Of a stretch of 16,048 nucleotides of DNA, positions 1 to 7,354 are shown one piece after another. The DNA is from Emticicia sp031378715. Lineage in GTDB: Bacteria > Bacteroidota > Bacteroidia > Cytophagales > Spirosomataceae. Position numbers and translations under genes: made by a program. The first letter of the stretch is position 1. Every line of letters begins with the position of its first letter. The notes under the pieces are model-generated. The model ran no database searches and was not told the DNA's origin. It was given only the letters and a program-made list of their open reading frames with translations. The DNA is taken from assembly GCA_031378715.1 (NCBI GenBank), contig JANNEN010000407.1, forward strand, positions 1 to 16,048. Reading direction: 5' to 3'.

Positions 1-124
1 GCCATATTAACTCTAAATTGAGAAAAATATTTTGATTTTGAAAAAATAATATTGAAGAGGGGTATTTTGGGCGGTTGAAGGGTTGCAAATGTGTACGTTG
101 TATCGTCCTTTGTGCCATTCGTCG

Positions 125-169
125 TGCCGTCAGTGGGGACACTGACAACGGCAGGGCGTTATTTTTTTT
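125..169 (+). terminator. Bulged hairpin followed by T-run; possible terminator or dispersed palindrome
   Basis: TGCCGTCAGTG (125-135) pairs with CACTGA plus CGGCA (140-145 and 149-153) around a GGGA loop, leaving a three-base CAA bulge. Eight T residues follow at 162-169, eight bases after the stem. That gap is long for an intrinsic terminator, so this could equally be a dispersed palindromic repeat. It may end a gene lying left of the window. Confidence 0.35.
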
Positions 170-180
170 AATAAAACTTT

Positions 181-192
181 TGTAAATTTACA
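181..192. promoter_or_regulatory. 12-base perfect palindrome TGTAAATTTACA upstream of folA
   Basis: TGTAAATTTACA is a perfect 12-base palindrome ending 46 bases before the folA start codon. Such sites can be operators for dimeric regulators. In AT-rich intergenic DNA a palindrome this long can also arise by chance, and no cognate regulator is evident. Confidence 0.25.
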
Positions 193-238
193 TTTTATTA
201 AAGGCAATTTAGAAAATTGTTCTACAAAACTCCCCCCA

Positions 239-733
239 ATGATTTCGATAATAGTAGCAACGGCCGATAATGGTGTAATTGGCAAAGATAACCAACTGCT
301 TTGGAAACTTTCGACCGACTTGAAACAATTTAGAGTCCTGACCACGGGTCACTCGGTGATTATGGGTCGCAAAACCTTTGAATCAATCGGCCGACCGTTA
401 CCCAACCGAAAGAATATTGTGATTTCTCGCCAGCAGAATTTAATATTACCCGAAGGTGTTTTGAAGGTCGATTCTTTGGAAAAAGCCATTGAGGCTGCCC
501 AAAATCACGCAGGAAATGAAGAAATATTCATCATCGGTGGTGGAAATGTATATGAGCAAGCCCTCGCAATAACCGATAAAGTTTATCTGACCGAAGTAAA
601 AACTAACATTGCAGGTGACACTTTTTTTCCGAAACTATCTGCCGAAATTTGGGTCGAAATTTCTCGAATTTCACACCAAAAAGACGAAAAAAACGAGTAT
701 AATTTTGATTTTGTAGCATTGATGCGGAAGTAA
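239..733 (+). CDS. folA: Dihydrofolate reductase
   Basis: Reduces dihydrofolate to tetrahydrofolate with NADPH, in the cytoplasm; it supplies one-carbon carriers for thymidylate, purine and methionine synthesis and is the target of trimethoprim. The 164-residue length is normal. It aligns without gaps to E. coli DHFR over residues 1-31, including the N-terminal strand, VIG at 13-15, Trp22 and the catalytic Asp27. Further on it has the VIMGRKTFESIGRPLP block, the IIGGGNVYEQAL cofactor motif and LTEV...GDTFFP near the C-terminus. The usual LPWxLPxDL loop instead reads LLWKLSTDL, so both prolines (positions 21 and 25) are replaced. No Shine-Dalgarno precedes the ATG, which is normal for this phylum. 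The next gene on the same strand starts 61 bases downstream. Confidence 0.96.
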   Translation: MISIIVATADNGVIGKDNQLLWKLSTDLKQFRVLTTGHSVIMGRKTFESIGRPLPNRKNIVISRQQNLILPEGVLKVDSLEKAIEAAQNHAGNEEIFIIGGGNVYEQALAITDKVYLTEVKTNIAGDTFFPKLSAEIWVEISRISHQKDEKNEYNFDFVALMRK

Positions 734-794
734 ATTTTTGTGGCCAAACCAAATAGTGGTGCCGTTTGTGCGTTATTTATTGAAAGTGTTTTTT

Positions 795-1688
795 ATGAAA
801 AAATATTTGAATCTGTTTTATCAAAATCTGTTCATTTTGCTCTTTCCGTTGGCGGGATTTTCGCAAAAATGTACCCATGCCAATCAGATACAAAGCCTTT
901 ACAGTCAGTTAGTTGCCGATGGTTTTGACACCAAAACGCCGATTGCGTACCGATACTTTTTTATTGACCAAAATGAGCAGGATATTTTGCGGTTGAAAGC
1001 GGTGTTGCTCAGACAAAATTATCGACACATAAATACATCAAAAAACGGAGAAAAGTTTCAGTTGGAAGTAGAAAAAACCGAAGCACATGATGCCGAATCG
1101 GCCACCCAAATAGGCAAGGTTTTGAATGACTTGGCAAAGGCTAATAACGTCGATGTTTTCGACGGATTTGAGATGAAGGCAAGCGAAATGGTGAACCAAC
1201 CAAGCGATTTGAACATATTGCGGCAGCAAATTAATAAAATTCCGAACGCCGAATTGTACAAGAAAGCAATGGAGTTTTATGACAAAAACGAAAACGATAA
1301 GGCATTGGTCGTGCTTGACCGTTGTATCCAGCAAAAAATAAATCTCGAATCAAGCTACTACAAAAGAGCCAACTGCAAAACCGCTTTGGGAAAAACCCAA
1401 GAAGCCATCGCTGACTTAGAAAATTCACTCCGTTTAAATCCCCAAAACTTCGCAGCAAACTTTAATTTGGGTGGGCTGTATTTTGAATCAAAAAACTACG
1501 AAAAAGCAGTTTTATTCTACGAAAAAGCAGTTTCGATGAATGTTAATAGTGATGATGCTTACTATCGTTTGGCAGAAACGTATCAAAAGTTGGGTAGGAA
1601 AAACGACGCTTTGCAAAGTTGCCAAAAAGCTTTGAAAATAAATCCGAGTAATGTTTACGCAAAAAATTTGATGAAAACGCTAAATTGA
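795..1688 (+). CDS. Exported protein with RraB-like domain and C-terminal TPR repeats
   Basis: I start this 297-residue protein at ATG 795 rather than the upstream in-frame TTG at 738, because MKKYLNLFYQ... then gives a standard signal peptide (basic start, hydrophobic core, cleavage near GFSQ, about residue 24). Residues about 28-130 resemble the RraB ribonuclease-E-inhibitor fold: a DGFD start, a YFFIDQNEQ strand-helix, and a terminal VDVFDGFEM like the family's YDGWE ending. The remainder (about 155-297) is three to four TPR units, with YYKRANCKTALGKTQEAI, NFNLGGLYFESKNYEKAV and YYRLAETYQKLGRKNDAL. TPRs bind proteins, so a periplasmic or outer-membrane scaffold is plausible. Function is unknown; RraB proteins are cytoplasmic, so RNase inhibition is unlikely for an exported form. 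It converges on the EamA gene with only 5 bases between the stop codons. Confidence 0.75.
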   Translation: MKKYLNLFYQNLFILLFPLAGFSQKCTHANQIQSLYSQLVADGFDTKTPIAYRYFFIDQNEQDILRLKAVLLRQNYRHINTSKNGEKFQLEVEKTEAHDAESATQIGKVLNDLAKANNVDVFDGFEMKASEMVNQPSDLNILRQQINKIPNAELYKKAMEFYDKNENDKALVVLDRCIQQKINLESSYYKRANCKTALGKTQEAIADLENSLRLNPQNFAANFNLGGLYFESKNYEKAVLFYEKAVSMNVNSDDAYYRLAETYQKLGRKNDALQSCQKALKINPSNVYAKNLMKTLN

Positions 1689-1693
1689 TTAAC

Positions 1694-2602
1694 CTATGCT
1701 TCGGCAGTTTTTGGTTTTTTGCTTCTTCCCAAAGTCATCATTACAACGCCCGTCAGGATTATCGTCGAAGCGGCCATTGAACGGGGCGTAAGGCGTTCGT
1801 TCAGAAAAATCCAACCCAAAAAAATCGCTACTACGGGATTTACGTAAGCATACGTTGCCGTAAGTTGGGGCGGAGCATTGTTTATCAACCAAACGTAGGC
1901 CGTAAAGCCCACATACGAACCAATCATTATCAGATAAAGCATCGCCCAGTAAGTTTCGGTGGTCATATTTTGGTAAGCGAGTAATTGGTTTTGCTCAAAA
2001 ATCAAGCTCATCAACAACGAAAAACACCCACCCACAATCATCTGAATAGCCGTCGATTGTAAAGGTTTGGGTAGCGTCAAATAAGGCGATTTGAGCGAAC
2101 CAAAAGCCCACGCAACCGAACCAACAAAGACTAAAAGTGCAGGAAAAAGTGCCACCTCCCGCTGCCCAATTTGTTGTGTCGGATTGAGTAAAACACCCAT
2201 GCCCACCAAACCCAAAACCAAGCCAATGAAGGCAATAATTGTTGGTTTTTGCTTAGAAAACAACAAATAATCAAGTAAAATCGTCCATGCGGGAAGTGTA
2301 GCTACCAAAAGTGCCACCAAACCCGATGGCATAAATTGCAGGGCATAAGCCACCACACAGTTACCCACACCACTGAGTAGCACGCCAATCAGGGCAGCGT
2401 TGCGGGCTTCTTTGAGCGACGGCACGCCTTGTCCTCGGAGGAGTGTGAAGAGAAATAAAATTGTGCCACCAACCAAAAATCGGGTGCAAGAAGCCAACAT
2501 TGGGGGTAGGTCGTTGAGGACGTATTTTACGCCCAAAAATGTTGAACCCCAGACTACATAAACGAGGCCGAGTGCAATAAAAACTTTGGTTTTTTGTGAC
2601 AT
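1694..2602 (-). CDS. EamA-family (DMT superfamily) exporter, YedA-like
   Basis: Inner-membrane permease of 302 residues with about ten hydrophobic helices arranged as two EamA repeats, the standard drug/metabolite transporter layout. The start LVYVVWGSTFLGVKY, the PPMLASCTRFLVGG block, AFGSLKSPYLTLP in the middle and TYAYVNPVVAIFLGWIFLNERL in the second repeat all match E. coli YedA and its relatives. Family members export amino acids, metabolites or small toxic compounds; the substrate cannot be read from sequence. The C-terminus is basic (RSKKPK) and cytosolic. It follows the Fur-family gene by 25 bases on the same strand, so co-transcription is likely. The stop is 5 bases from the convergent TPR gene, leaving no room for a separate terminator. 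Confidence 0.9.
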   Translation of the reverse strand: MSQKTKVFIALGLVYVVWGSTFLGVKYVLNDLPPMLASCTRFLVGGTILFLFTLLRGQGVPSLKEARNAALIGVLLSGVGNCVVAYALQFMPSGLVALLVATLPAWTILLDYLLFSKQKPTIIAFIGLVLGLVGMGVLLNPTQQIGQREVALFPALLVFVGSVAWAFGSLKSPYLTLPKPLQSTAIQMIVGGCFSLLMSLIFEQNQLLAYQNMTTETYWAMLYLIMIGSYVGFTAYVWLINNAPPQLTATYAYVNPVVAIFLGWIFLNERLTPRSMAASTIILTGVVMMTLGRSKKPKTAEA

Positions 2603-2627
2603 TAAAAATTAAAAAAGTAGTAAAAAA

Positions 2628-3065
2628 TCAGGCCACACAACTCGGACAAGTGCCTTGAACGAGCATATTAATGTCGGTGCGTTTGTAGCCCTCGGGGAGA
2701 TTAATGATTGGGATATGCACACTTTCGATGCAGGTGGTGTTGCCGCATTGGAGGCACTTAAAATGCACGTGGTCGTGGTGGTGGTGGTCGTGGCTACACT
2801 CCGAAGCTCGGCAGAGAGCGTACTTTGTGCCGCCCTCATCGTCCAAAACTTTATGAATGATACCTTTCTCGACAAATGTTTTGAGGGTACGATAAATCGT
2901 CACCCGATCGAAACGTTGCTCGAACAAATCCTCTAAGCTGCCGTGCGAAAGTGCGTAATTATGTAGTTGAAAAGCCCGTAAAATATCGGCTCGGCAGCCT
3001 GTATGCCGCAAGTCAAATTCTCTGAGGGTATCCTTTGAAGGGTTTGGTGGTAGTGCGTTGAGCAT
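2628..3065 (-). CDS. Fur-family metal-responsive transcriptional repressor
   Basis: Cytoplasmic DNA-binding repressor of 145 residues, the usual Fur length. The N-terminal winged helix spans about residues 15-80 and contains the recognition-helix motif RVTIYRTLKTF (54-64). The C-terminal dimerisation and metal domain carries a His-rich stretch at 92-101 (HDHHHHDHVH), a CLQC pair (Cys104 and Cys107) and a CPSC pair (Cys140 and Cys143); these two Cys pairs normally form the structural zinc site. The sensed metal could be zinc (Zur-like), iron or peroxide-linked (PerR-like); residues alone do not decide it. The start codon lies only 7 bases downstream of the ABC exporter stop, so the two are almost certainly one transcript. 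That raises the possibility that the exporter, the EamA permease or both are metal-linked. Confidence 0.92.
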   Translation of the reverse strand: MLNALPPNPSKDTLREFDLRHTGCRADILRAFQLHNYALSHGSLEDLFEQRFDRVTIYRTLKTFVEKGIIHKVLDDEGGTKYALCRASECSHDHHHHDHVHFKCLQCGNTTCIESVHIPIINLPEGYKRTDINMLVQGTCPSCVA

Positions 3066-3072
3066 CGTTTTT

Positions 3073-4974
3073 TTATTCTACGAGTAAATTTACATTATCA
3101 AACTGTAATTTCACCAAATTTGCGTAAATCCCTTCGTCTTTCATTAATAAAGTTTCGTGCGAACCTGCTTCGGCAATCTCGCCGTCTTTCAATACATATA
3201 TAGTGTCCACGTTTCGGATAGTGGCCAAGCGGTGGGCAATGATGATGGTTGTGCGGTTTTGCATCAAATCGTCTAAGGCATCTTGCACGAGTTTTTCGGA
3301 TTCGGAGTCCAAGGCACTCGTGGCTTCGTCGAGAATCAAGATTGCGGGGTCTTTCAGAATCGCACGGGCAATGGCCACTCGTTGGCGTTGTCCGCCCGAT
3401 AACTTTACGCCACGCTCACCGACGATGGTTTCAAATTTTTCGGGAAACGATTCAATAAACTCCAAAGCATTGGCTTTGCGAGCAGCATCTAAAACCTCCT
3501 CTCGGCTGGCATTGGGTTTTCCGTAGGCGATGTTTTCGTAAATCGTTCCGCCAAAGAGCATTACCTCCTGCGGCACTACGGCAATGTTACTCCGAAGTTC
3601 AGTTACGTCTTGGACGGCAATGTTTTGTCCATCAACTGTTATTTTGCCTTTATTGAGCGGATAAAGTTTCATCAAAAGTTGTACAATCGTTGATTTTCCC
3701 GCTCCACTATGCCCCACGATGGCGATTTTTTCACCCGCTTTTATCGACAAATATAAGTTTTTTAAAACCGTCATATCAGGGCGAGATGGATACGCAAAGC
3801 CTACACCATCGAAGACAATATTTCCTTCGGCTTTTTTAAATTCGGGAGTTCTCGAAATATCCACTTCTGATTTTTCATCAATAATTTCTAAAATTCGCTC
3901 CGAAGCCCCCACCGTACGCTGAATCTGGGCGTACATATCGCCCAAACCGCCCACCGAGCCGCCGATGAAACCAGTATAAAGTATGAATGTAAATAAATCT
4001 TGAAAAGCTAATTCGCCTGCAAGCACCAAATTTCCACCGTACCAAACCACGCCCACGACTCCCCCAAACAAGACCAATATCACAAACGAGATAAAACCGC
4101 CCCTGAACGTAGCCGTTTTGAGGGCATAATCAACTACTCTTTGAATAGAAGTACCGTAGCGATTGACTTCCAAGCGTTCGTTGGTAAATGCCTTCACGAC
4201 ATTGACCGATTGTAGGGTTTCCTCCACGATTACGTTGGTTTGTGCCAGTTCGTCTTGTACTTTCTTGGCGTGTTTTCTGATAAACTTTCCAAAGATAATA
4301 GCCGCTATCACCAAAAACGGAAACGTAGAAAGCATGAAAAGCGTGAGCTTTCCCGACAAAAACGAGATTAGAACGATACCGCCAACGAGGGTGAAAATTT
4401 GGCGAAAAAGCTCGGCCAACGTTATCGAAAGCACATCTTGAAGTTGGGTTACGTCCGATGTGATACGGCTCATGAGTTCGCCAACCCGACTTTTTTCAAA
4501 AAACGAAATCGGCAGCGTGATAATTTTGCCGTAAAGTTCCTTTCGCAAATCCCGCATAGATTGCTCCGAAACCCGTGTGAAAGTATAAACCCGTAGAAAC
4601 GAAAATCCTGCTTGAAACACCAGCAAAACTATGAACAAAAGCGTGACTTCGTTGAGTGTAAAATTTTGTGAAGAATTAAATAAATTTTGCAAGCTCGGCA
4701 TACCCAAACCCCCAGTTGGTAAGGCCGAACCACCAACCGCCGCCGAGGCATTGGCAGGAGAAACGATTGCACCGACCATTTTACCCATCAGCAACGGAAC
4801 ACTCATGGAAGTGATTTGCGACAGTATCAAGAAAATAAATCCAATCGCAAATGTGCCTTTATAGGGCAGCGTAAATCTAAAAACCTTTAATGCTTTACCA
4901 AAACCTTCTTTTGTTACTTTTTTTTTATCGACCTCCGACACTCCCGCCCCAAAACTACTATTCTTTTTTGCCAT
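3073..4974 (-). CDS. ABC exporter, fused membrane and ATPase domains (MsbA/type IV)
   Basis: A 633-residue half-transporter that would work as a homodimer in the inner membrane, using ATP to export a lipid, peptide or drug. The transmembrane domain covers about residues 35-350 with six helices; the first periplasmic loop has a Gly/Ala/Ser-rich insertion around 72-105. The ATPase domain follows from about 385: Walker A GHSGAGKST (421-429), Q-loop VVPQE, signature LSGGQ (525-529), Walker B ILILDEATSALD with catalytic Glu550, and switch His581. All catalytic residues are present, so it should be active. Substrate unknown; MsbA-like lipid flipping is possible but is only a family-level guess. It lies 62 bases after the GldB-like gene and 7 bases before the Fur gene. 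No consensus promoter is visible in the 62-base gap, so transcription may start upstream of the GldB gene. Confidence 0.94.
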   Translation of the reverse strand: MAKKNSSFGAGVSEVDKKKVTKEGFGKALKVFRFTLPYKGTFAIGFIFLILSQITSMSVPLLMGKMVGAIVSPANASAAVGGSALPTGGLGMPSLQNLFNSSQNFTLNEVTLLFIVLLVFQAGFSFLRVYTFTRVSEQSMRDLRKELYGKIITLPISFFEKSRVGELMSRITSDVTQLQDVLSITLAELFRQIFTLVGGIVLISFLSGKLTLFMLSTFPFLVIAAIIFGKFIRKHAKKVQDELAQTNVIVEETLQSVNVVKAFTNERLEVNRYGTSIQRVVDYALKTATFRGGFISFVILVLFGGVVGVVWYGGNLVLAGELAFQDLFTFILYTGFIGGSVGGLGDMYAQIQRTVGASERILEIIDEKSEVDISRTPEFKKAEGNIVFDGVGFAYPSRPDMTVLKNLYLSIKAGEKIAIVGHSGAGKSTIVQLLMKLYPLNKGKITVDGQNIAVQDVTELRSNIAVVPQEVMLFGGTIYENIAYGKPNASREEVLDAARKANALEFIESFPEKFETIVGERGVKLSGGQRQRVAIARAILKDPAILILDEATSALDSESEKLVQDALDDLMQNRTTIIIAHRLATIRNVDTIYVLKDGEIAEAGSHETLLMKDEGIYANLVKLQFDNVNLLVE

Positions 4975-5036
4975 GATTATTTACCCTCAACATTGTTTAC
5001 TTATCAATAAGTTACGCCATATTTGACTGTCTAAGA

Positions 5037-6035
5037 TTAGTCCTCCAACTGCCCTCTATACTTTGATTTTTCAAAAATATCACGGGCATTAGTGTTTTTC
5101 ATCAAATCAGTAAACGAAATTGTGGCGTTTTCGGTTCGGTATCGCCCCACAATTCGCCAGCCAAGCCACTGACCAATGCGACCTGGGCAATCGTTACCGA
5201 TTTCAGTAACCTTTGGGCGGTCGCCGATGTATTTTTCTTTCACACGGTCGTTGGTTTCGTAGAGCAGTTTATTATCAAGAAAATACCCCCAAACCAAATC
5301 TTGTGAGTTCCAGGTTTTGACCATATTAGAGTCAGCATAAGCGACCACGAGTGAATCGGGTACTTCGGGCAGCATCGTACGGGTAAATTCGTAGCTTTTC
5401 CCATAAAAAACCATATCGCTCAACAACGAGTGGTCTTTTGGGTCGATGGCGTTATACTTATTCGATAAAATCGTCAGAATCGAAGGCACAATGTAGGGCT
5501 TATCAAATCGTTGCAAAAGATAAAAGGGATATTGCGGGCGGTATTTTGCTTTTGGCCCCAAGAAAGTTTCGAGTGGAATGATGATTAAATTTTCGGAAAC
5601 AACCAACTCCAAGTCCAGAGCCGTGAAGGTGGTGATGATTCGGGGGACTACAAAATCGGGATAATAATACTTGATGTGTTTGAAGGCCACGGTAAGTTGA
5701 GTTTTTAGGTCACTCAAATCGCCGAACGACTTTTTGGTGTCTTCGTAGAAGGCTTGGGTGTCAGGATTTTTTACAATAAATTCGATTCTGTTAATTAAAG
5801 CCGTATCCTCGGGAGTTGTTTGATAAAATATCTTGACGAAAGTAGTATTTTTCTTCAAAAACTCTTTGATTTGATTTTTATCTTGCAATTTCATTATTGC
5901 TTCATCAAATCTTTCGACATTTACATCAACTTTAATAGTAGAAGTGTCGATACTCTCGGAGCTTTGACAAGAAATCATAAAAATGATACCGACTAATAAA
6001 ACAACGTTTGAACAGAAAAAAGAGCTAAGTTTCAT
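5037..6035 (-). CDS. gldB: GldB-like gliding-motility lipoprotein
   Basis: A 332-residue lipoprotein: the hydrophobic N-terminus ends in the lipobox M-I-S-C with the acylated cysteine at residue 23, followed by a polar linker. The body matches the GldB family: IKVDVNVERFDEA near the start, LIIIPLETFLG in the middle, then DSLVVAYADSNMVKTWNSQD, VWGYFLDNKLLYETND, and the most diagnostic block, PGRIGQWLGWRIVGRY, near the C-terminus. In Flavobacterium johnsoniae GldB is needed for gliding and is linked to the type IX secretion machinery; homologues also occur in non-gliding Bacteroidota, so motility cannot be concluded. It heads the minus-strand run and is divergent from the gene at 6191. A -7-like site lies 31 bases upstream. 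Confidence 0.85.
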   Translation of the reverse strand: MKLSSFFCSNVVLLVGIIFMISCQSSESIDTSTIKVDVNVERFDEAIMKLQDKNQIKEFLKKNTTFVKIFYQTTPEDTALINRIEFIVKNPDTQAFYEDTKKSFGDLSDLKTQLTVAFKHIKYYYPDFVVPRIITTFTALDLELVVSENLIIIPLETFLGPKAKYRPQYPFYLLQRFDKPYIVPSILTILSNKYNAIDPKDHSLLSDMVFYGKSYEFTRTMLPEVPDSLVVAYADSNMVKTWNSQDLVWGYFLDNKLLYETNDRVKEKYIGDRPKVTEIGNDCPGRIGQWLGWRIVGRYRTENATISFTDLMKNTNARDIFEKSKYRGQLED

Positions 6036-6065
6036 AAATGGTTAAATATTTTTTTAAAAAACGTA

Positions 6066-6073
6066 CAAAAGTA
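6066..6073 (-). promoter_or_regulatory. Candidate -7 element for the GldB-like gene
   Basis: On the minus strand this reads TACTTTTG, an exact match to TAnnTTTG, ending 31 bases before the start codon at 6035. No TTG is found at the expected -33 spacing, so support is partial. Confidence 0.4.
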
Positions 6074-6100
6074 GATAAATATTTGCCTAAAATCACCTAA

Positions 6101-6132
6101 TTTTGTATGATTGTAATCCAAATATAAATTTG
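6101..6132 (+). promoter_or_regulatory. Bacteroidota-type promoter for the gene at 6191
   Basis: TTTTG at 6101-6105 serves as the -33 element and TAAATTTG at 6125-6132 is an exact TAnnTTTG -7 element, with a 19-base spacer, which is within the usual range. Transcription would begin near 6139, leaving a leader of about 50 bases. A second exact match, TAATTTTG (6098-6105), overlaps the -33 element but has no partner at good spacing. Confidence 0.65.
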
Positions 6133-6190
6133 CAGGGAGCTTGATTGCTATGGTCAGGTAAATCATAAAACCTTTAATTAACCACTAAAA

Positions 6191-7078
6191 ATGTTCGATG
6201 TAAATTTTTCAGCTAAATTTTTTGCCAAAATATTGCTACTGGCGAGTATCGTTTTGTGTTCATTTCAAGGTTTTGCTCAGAAAAAGAGTAAGAAGCCAGT
6301 AAGCTATCAGAAGAAAAACGGAGTTGCTGCGACCAAAAAACGTACAACCGTAAATGATAATAATCGAACGATTAGTACCACTGACGAATCGCCTATTCAG
6401 CCGAATAGAATTGATGCCCTTATCCAAAGAAACCGCAACCTCTCAACGGACATCAACCAACTGAATCAAGTACTGTCTAAGCAAAGTAGCCAGATTCTTT
6501 CACAAGAAGGAGTCACTAATTACTACAGGTCAATCTTGAAAACTTCGAGAGATTCGACGGCAGTCATTCAAAAAACATACAACGACTACAAAAATACAAC
6601 TGACTCCGAGTTGGCATCTCTGAAAACTGCGTTTGCCGATTCGATGGAAGCCTTCAATACATTTAGGAAGCAAGCCTCCAAAGACCGTAACCGAGTGGTG
6701 AAAGATACCAACGTAGTACGAGTATATACGATGCCTTATGACCAAGTGCGGGTACGGGTACTTCGCAAAATCTTGGACGAAGGGATTGGTTTAGTAATTG
6801 AGCGAAATACCGACGAGGGTTTCTTGGTATCCAAAGTATTTAAAGACCGAAAAAGCAAAGGACTTTTCAAGAAAACTATCGAAACCCGAGTAGATTGTGA
6901 CATCAGAATGGTGCAACACCCCTACGAGGATAACAAGACGCTCTTTTATACAACTACAAGGGTACAAGAAAAATCAAAAAAAGACAGTCAGTTTATTGAA
7001 CTAACCGATGATAAATTAATAAAAGACTATCAGAAAAAATTATTAAAGTTCTTTGATGATTTTTTGGTGAGTAATTAA
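6191..7078 (+). CDS. Exported coiled-coil protein of unknown function
   Basis: I do not recognise a family for this 295-residue protein. It begins with a signal peptide (hydrophobic core LLLASIVLCSFQGFAQ, cleavage near residue 29), then a very basic Lys-rich stretch (about 30-55) and a Ser/Thr-rich linker. Residues about 73-160 are polar, rich in Gln, Asn and Leu and probably coiled coil (IDALIQRNRNLSTDINQLNQ and on). The C-terminal part (about 170-292) looks like a mixed alpha/beta domain: a PYDQVRVRVLRKILDEG helix, a LVIERNTDEGFLVSKV hairpin, a charged strand pair and a last amphipathic helix. That order vaguely recalls BamC-like domains, but I would not assign it. It has its own promoter and terminator, so it is probably a single-gene transcript, divergent from the GldB-like gene. 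Confidence 0.8.
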   Translation: MFDVNFSAKFFAKILLLASIVLCSFQGFAQKKSKKPVSYQKKNGVAATKKRTTVNDNNRTISTTDESPIQPNRIDALIQRNRNLSTDINQLNQVLSKQSSQILSQEGVTNYYRSILKTSRDSTAVIQKTYNDYKNTTDSELASLKTAFADSMEAFNTFRKQASKDRNRVVKDTNVVRVYTMPYDQVRVRVLRKILDEGIGLVIERNTDEGFLVSKVFKDRKSKGLFKKTIETRVDCDIRMVQHPYEDNKTLFYTTTRVQEKSKKDSQFIELTDDKLIKDYQKKLLKFFDDFLVSN

Positions 7079-7111
7079 TAAATTCTGTTCAGTTTTCAAA
7101 AATATTCTCGT

Positions 7112-7142
7112 AAAGCCCATGCCTTAAACGTGGGCTTTTTTT
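7112..7142 (+). terminator. Intrinsic terminator after the gene at 6191
   Basis: AAAGCCCATG (7112-7121) pairs with CGTGGGCTTT (7129-7138) over ten pairs including one G-U, with a seven-base loop, and runs directly into seven T residues (7136-7142). It starts 33 bases after the stop codon. Confidence 0.85.
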
Positions 7143-7143
7143 A

Positions 7144-7167
7144 GGGTCTGCACCGCAGGTCTGACCC
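7144..7167. repeat. Short GC-rich palindromic motif between terminator and PpiD promoter
   Basis: GGGTC at 7144-7148 and GACCC at 7163-7167 flank a centre containing two copies of GGTCTG and a small CTG/CAG inversion. It stands out in base composition from the AT-rich surroundings and may be a copy of a dispersed intergenic repeat. Only one copy is seen in this window. Confidence 0.3.
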
Positions 7168-7238
7168 GTGAATGAACTCATCGAAAGCATATTTGGCACA
7201 AAACTTGATTAGACACCTAATATAACAAGCGTATTTTC

Positions 7239-7269
7239 TTGATAATGTATGCGAATCTGCTTATTTTTG
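7239..7269 (+). promoter_or_regulatory. Bacteroidota-type promoter for the PpiD-like gene
   Basis: TTG at 7239-7241 and an exact TAnnTTTG match, TATTTTTG at 7262-7269, are separated by 20 bases. Transcription would begin near 7276, giving an A-rich leader of about 80 bases before the ATG at 7355. Confidence 0.7.
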
Positions 7270-7354
7270 CACCTCAATTTTTTGAAAAAGTAACAAAGAA
7301 TAATAATTTCGTAATAAAACAATCCTAAGAGTCCAGTAATAAATTAAAAAACAA

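Larger units (their letters stand above)
1..238. other. Intergenic region upstream of folA
   Basis: No gene is supported here: all frames are broken by stops, and the only open frame reaching in from the right is antisense to folA. The first 100 bases are AT-rich. The right half holds a bulged hairpin (125-153), a T-run (162-169) and the palindrome TGTAAATTTACA (181-192). AACTTTTG at 175-182 is one mismatch from the Bacteroidota -7 consensus, but no convincing TTG lies at the right distance upstream, so I do not call a promoter. Confidence 0.6.

Noticed and set aside
738..794. Upstream TTG-started extension of the RraB/TPR protein
   Set aside because: It would add 19 residues before an intact signal peptide; ATG 795 is the better start.
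1496..1533. 17-base direct repeat CTACGAAAAAGCAGTTT with 21-base period in the TPR gene
   Set aside because: It encodes YEKAV twice, the normal helix pattern of a TPR unit; duplication of seven codons is possible but not needed to explain it.
2655..2936. Plus-strand open frame rich in valine opposite the Fur-family gene
   Set aside because: It is the antisense of the His-rich and winged-helix regions of a well-supported Fur protein; the Val run is just the complement of His codons.
3203..4864. Several plus-strand open frames of 65-107 residues across the ABC exporter
   Set aside because: They are shadows of a complete exporter with all catalytic motifs; none has a recognisable domain or promoter.
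6083..6105. TTG 6083-6085 with TAATTTTG 6098-6105 as a promoter
   Set aside because: The 12-base spacer is too short; the 6101-6132 pair has correct spacing.
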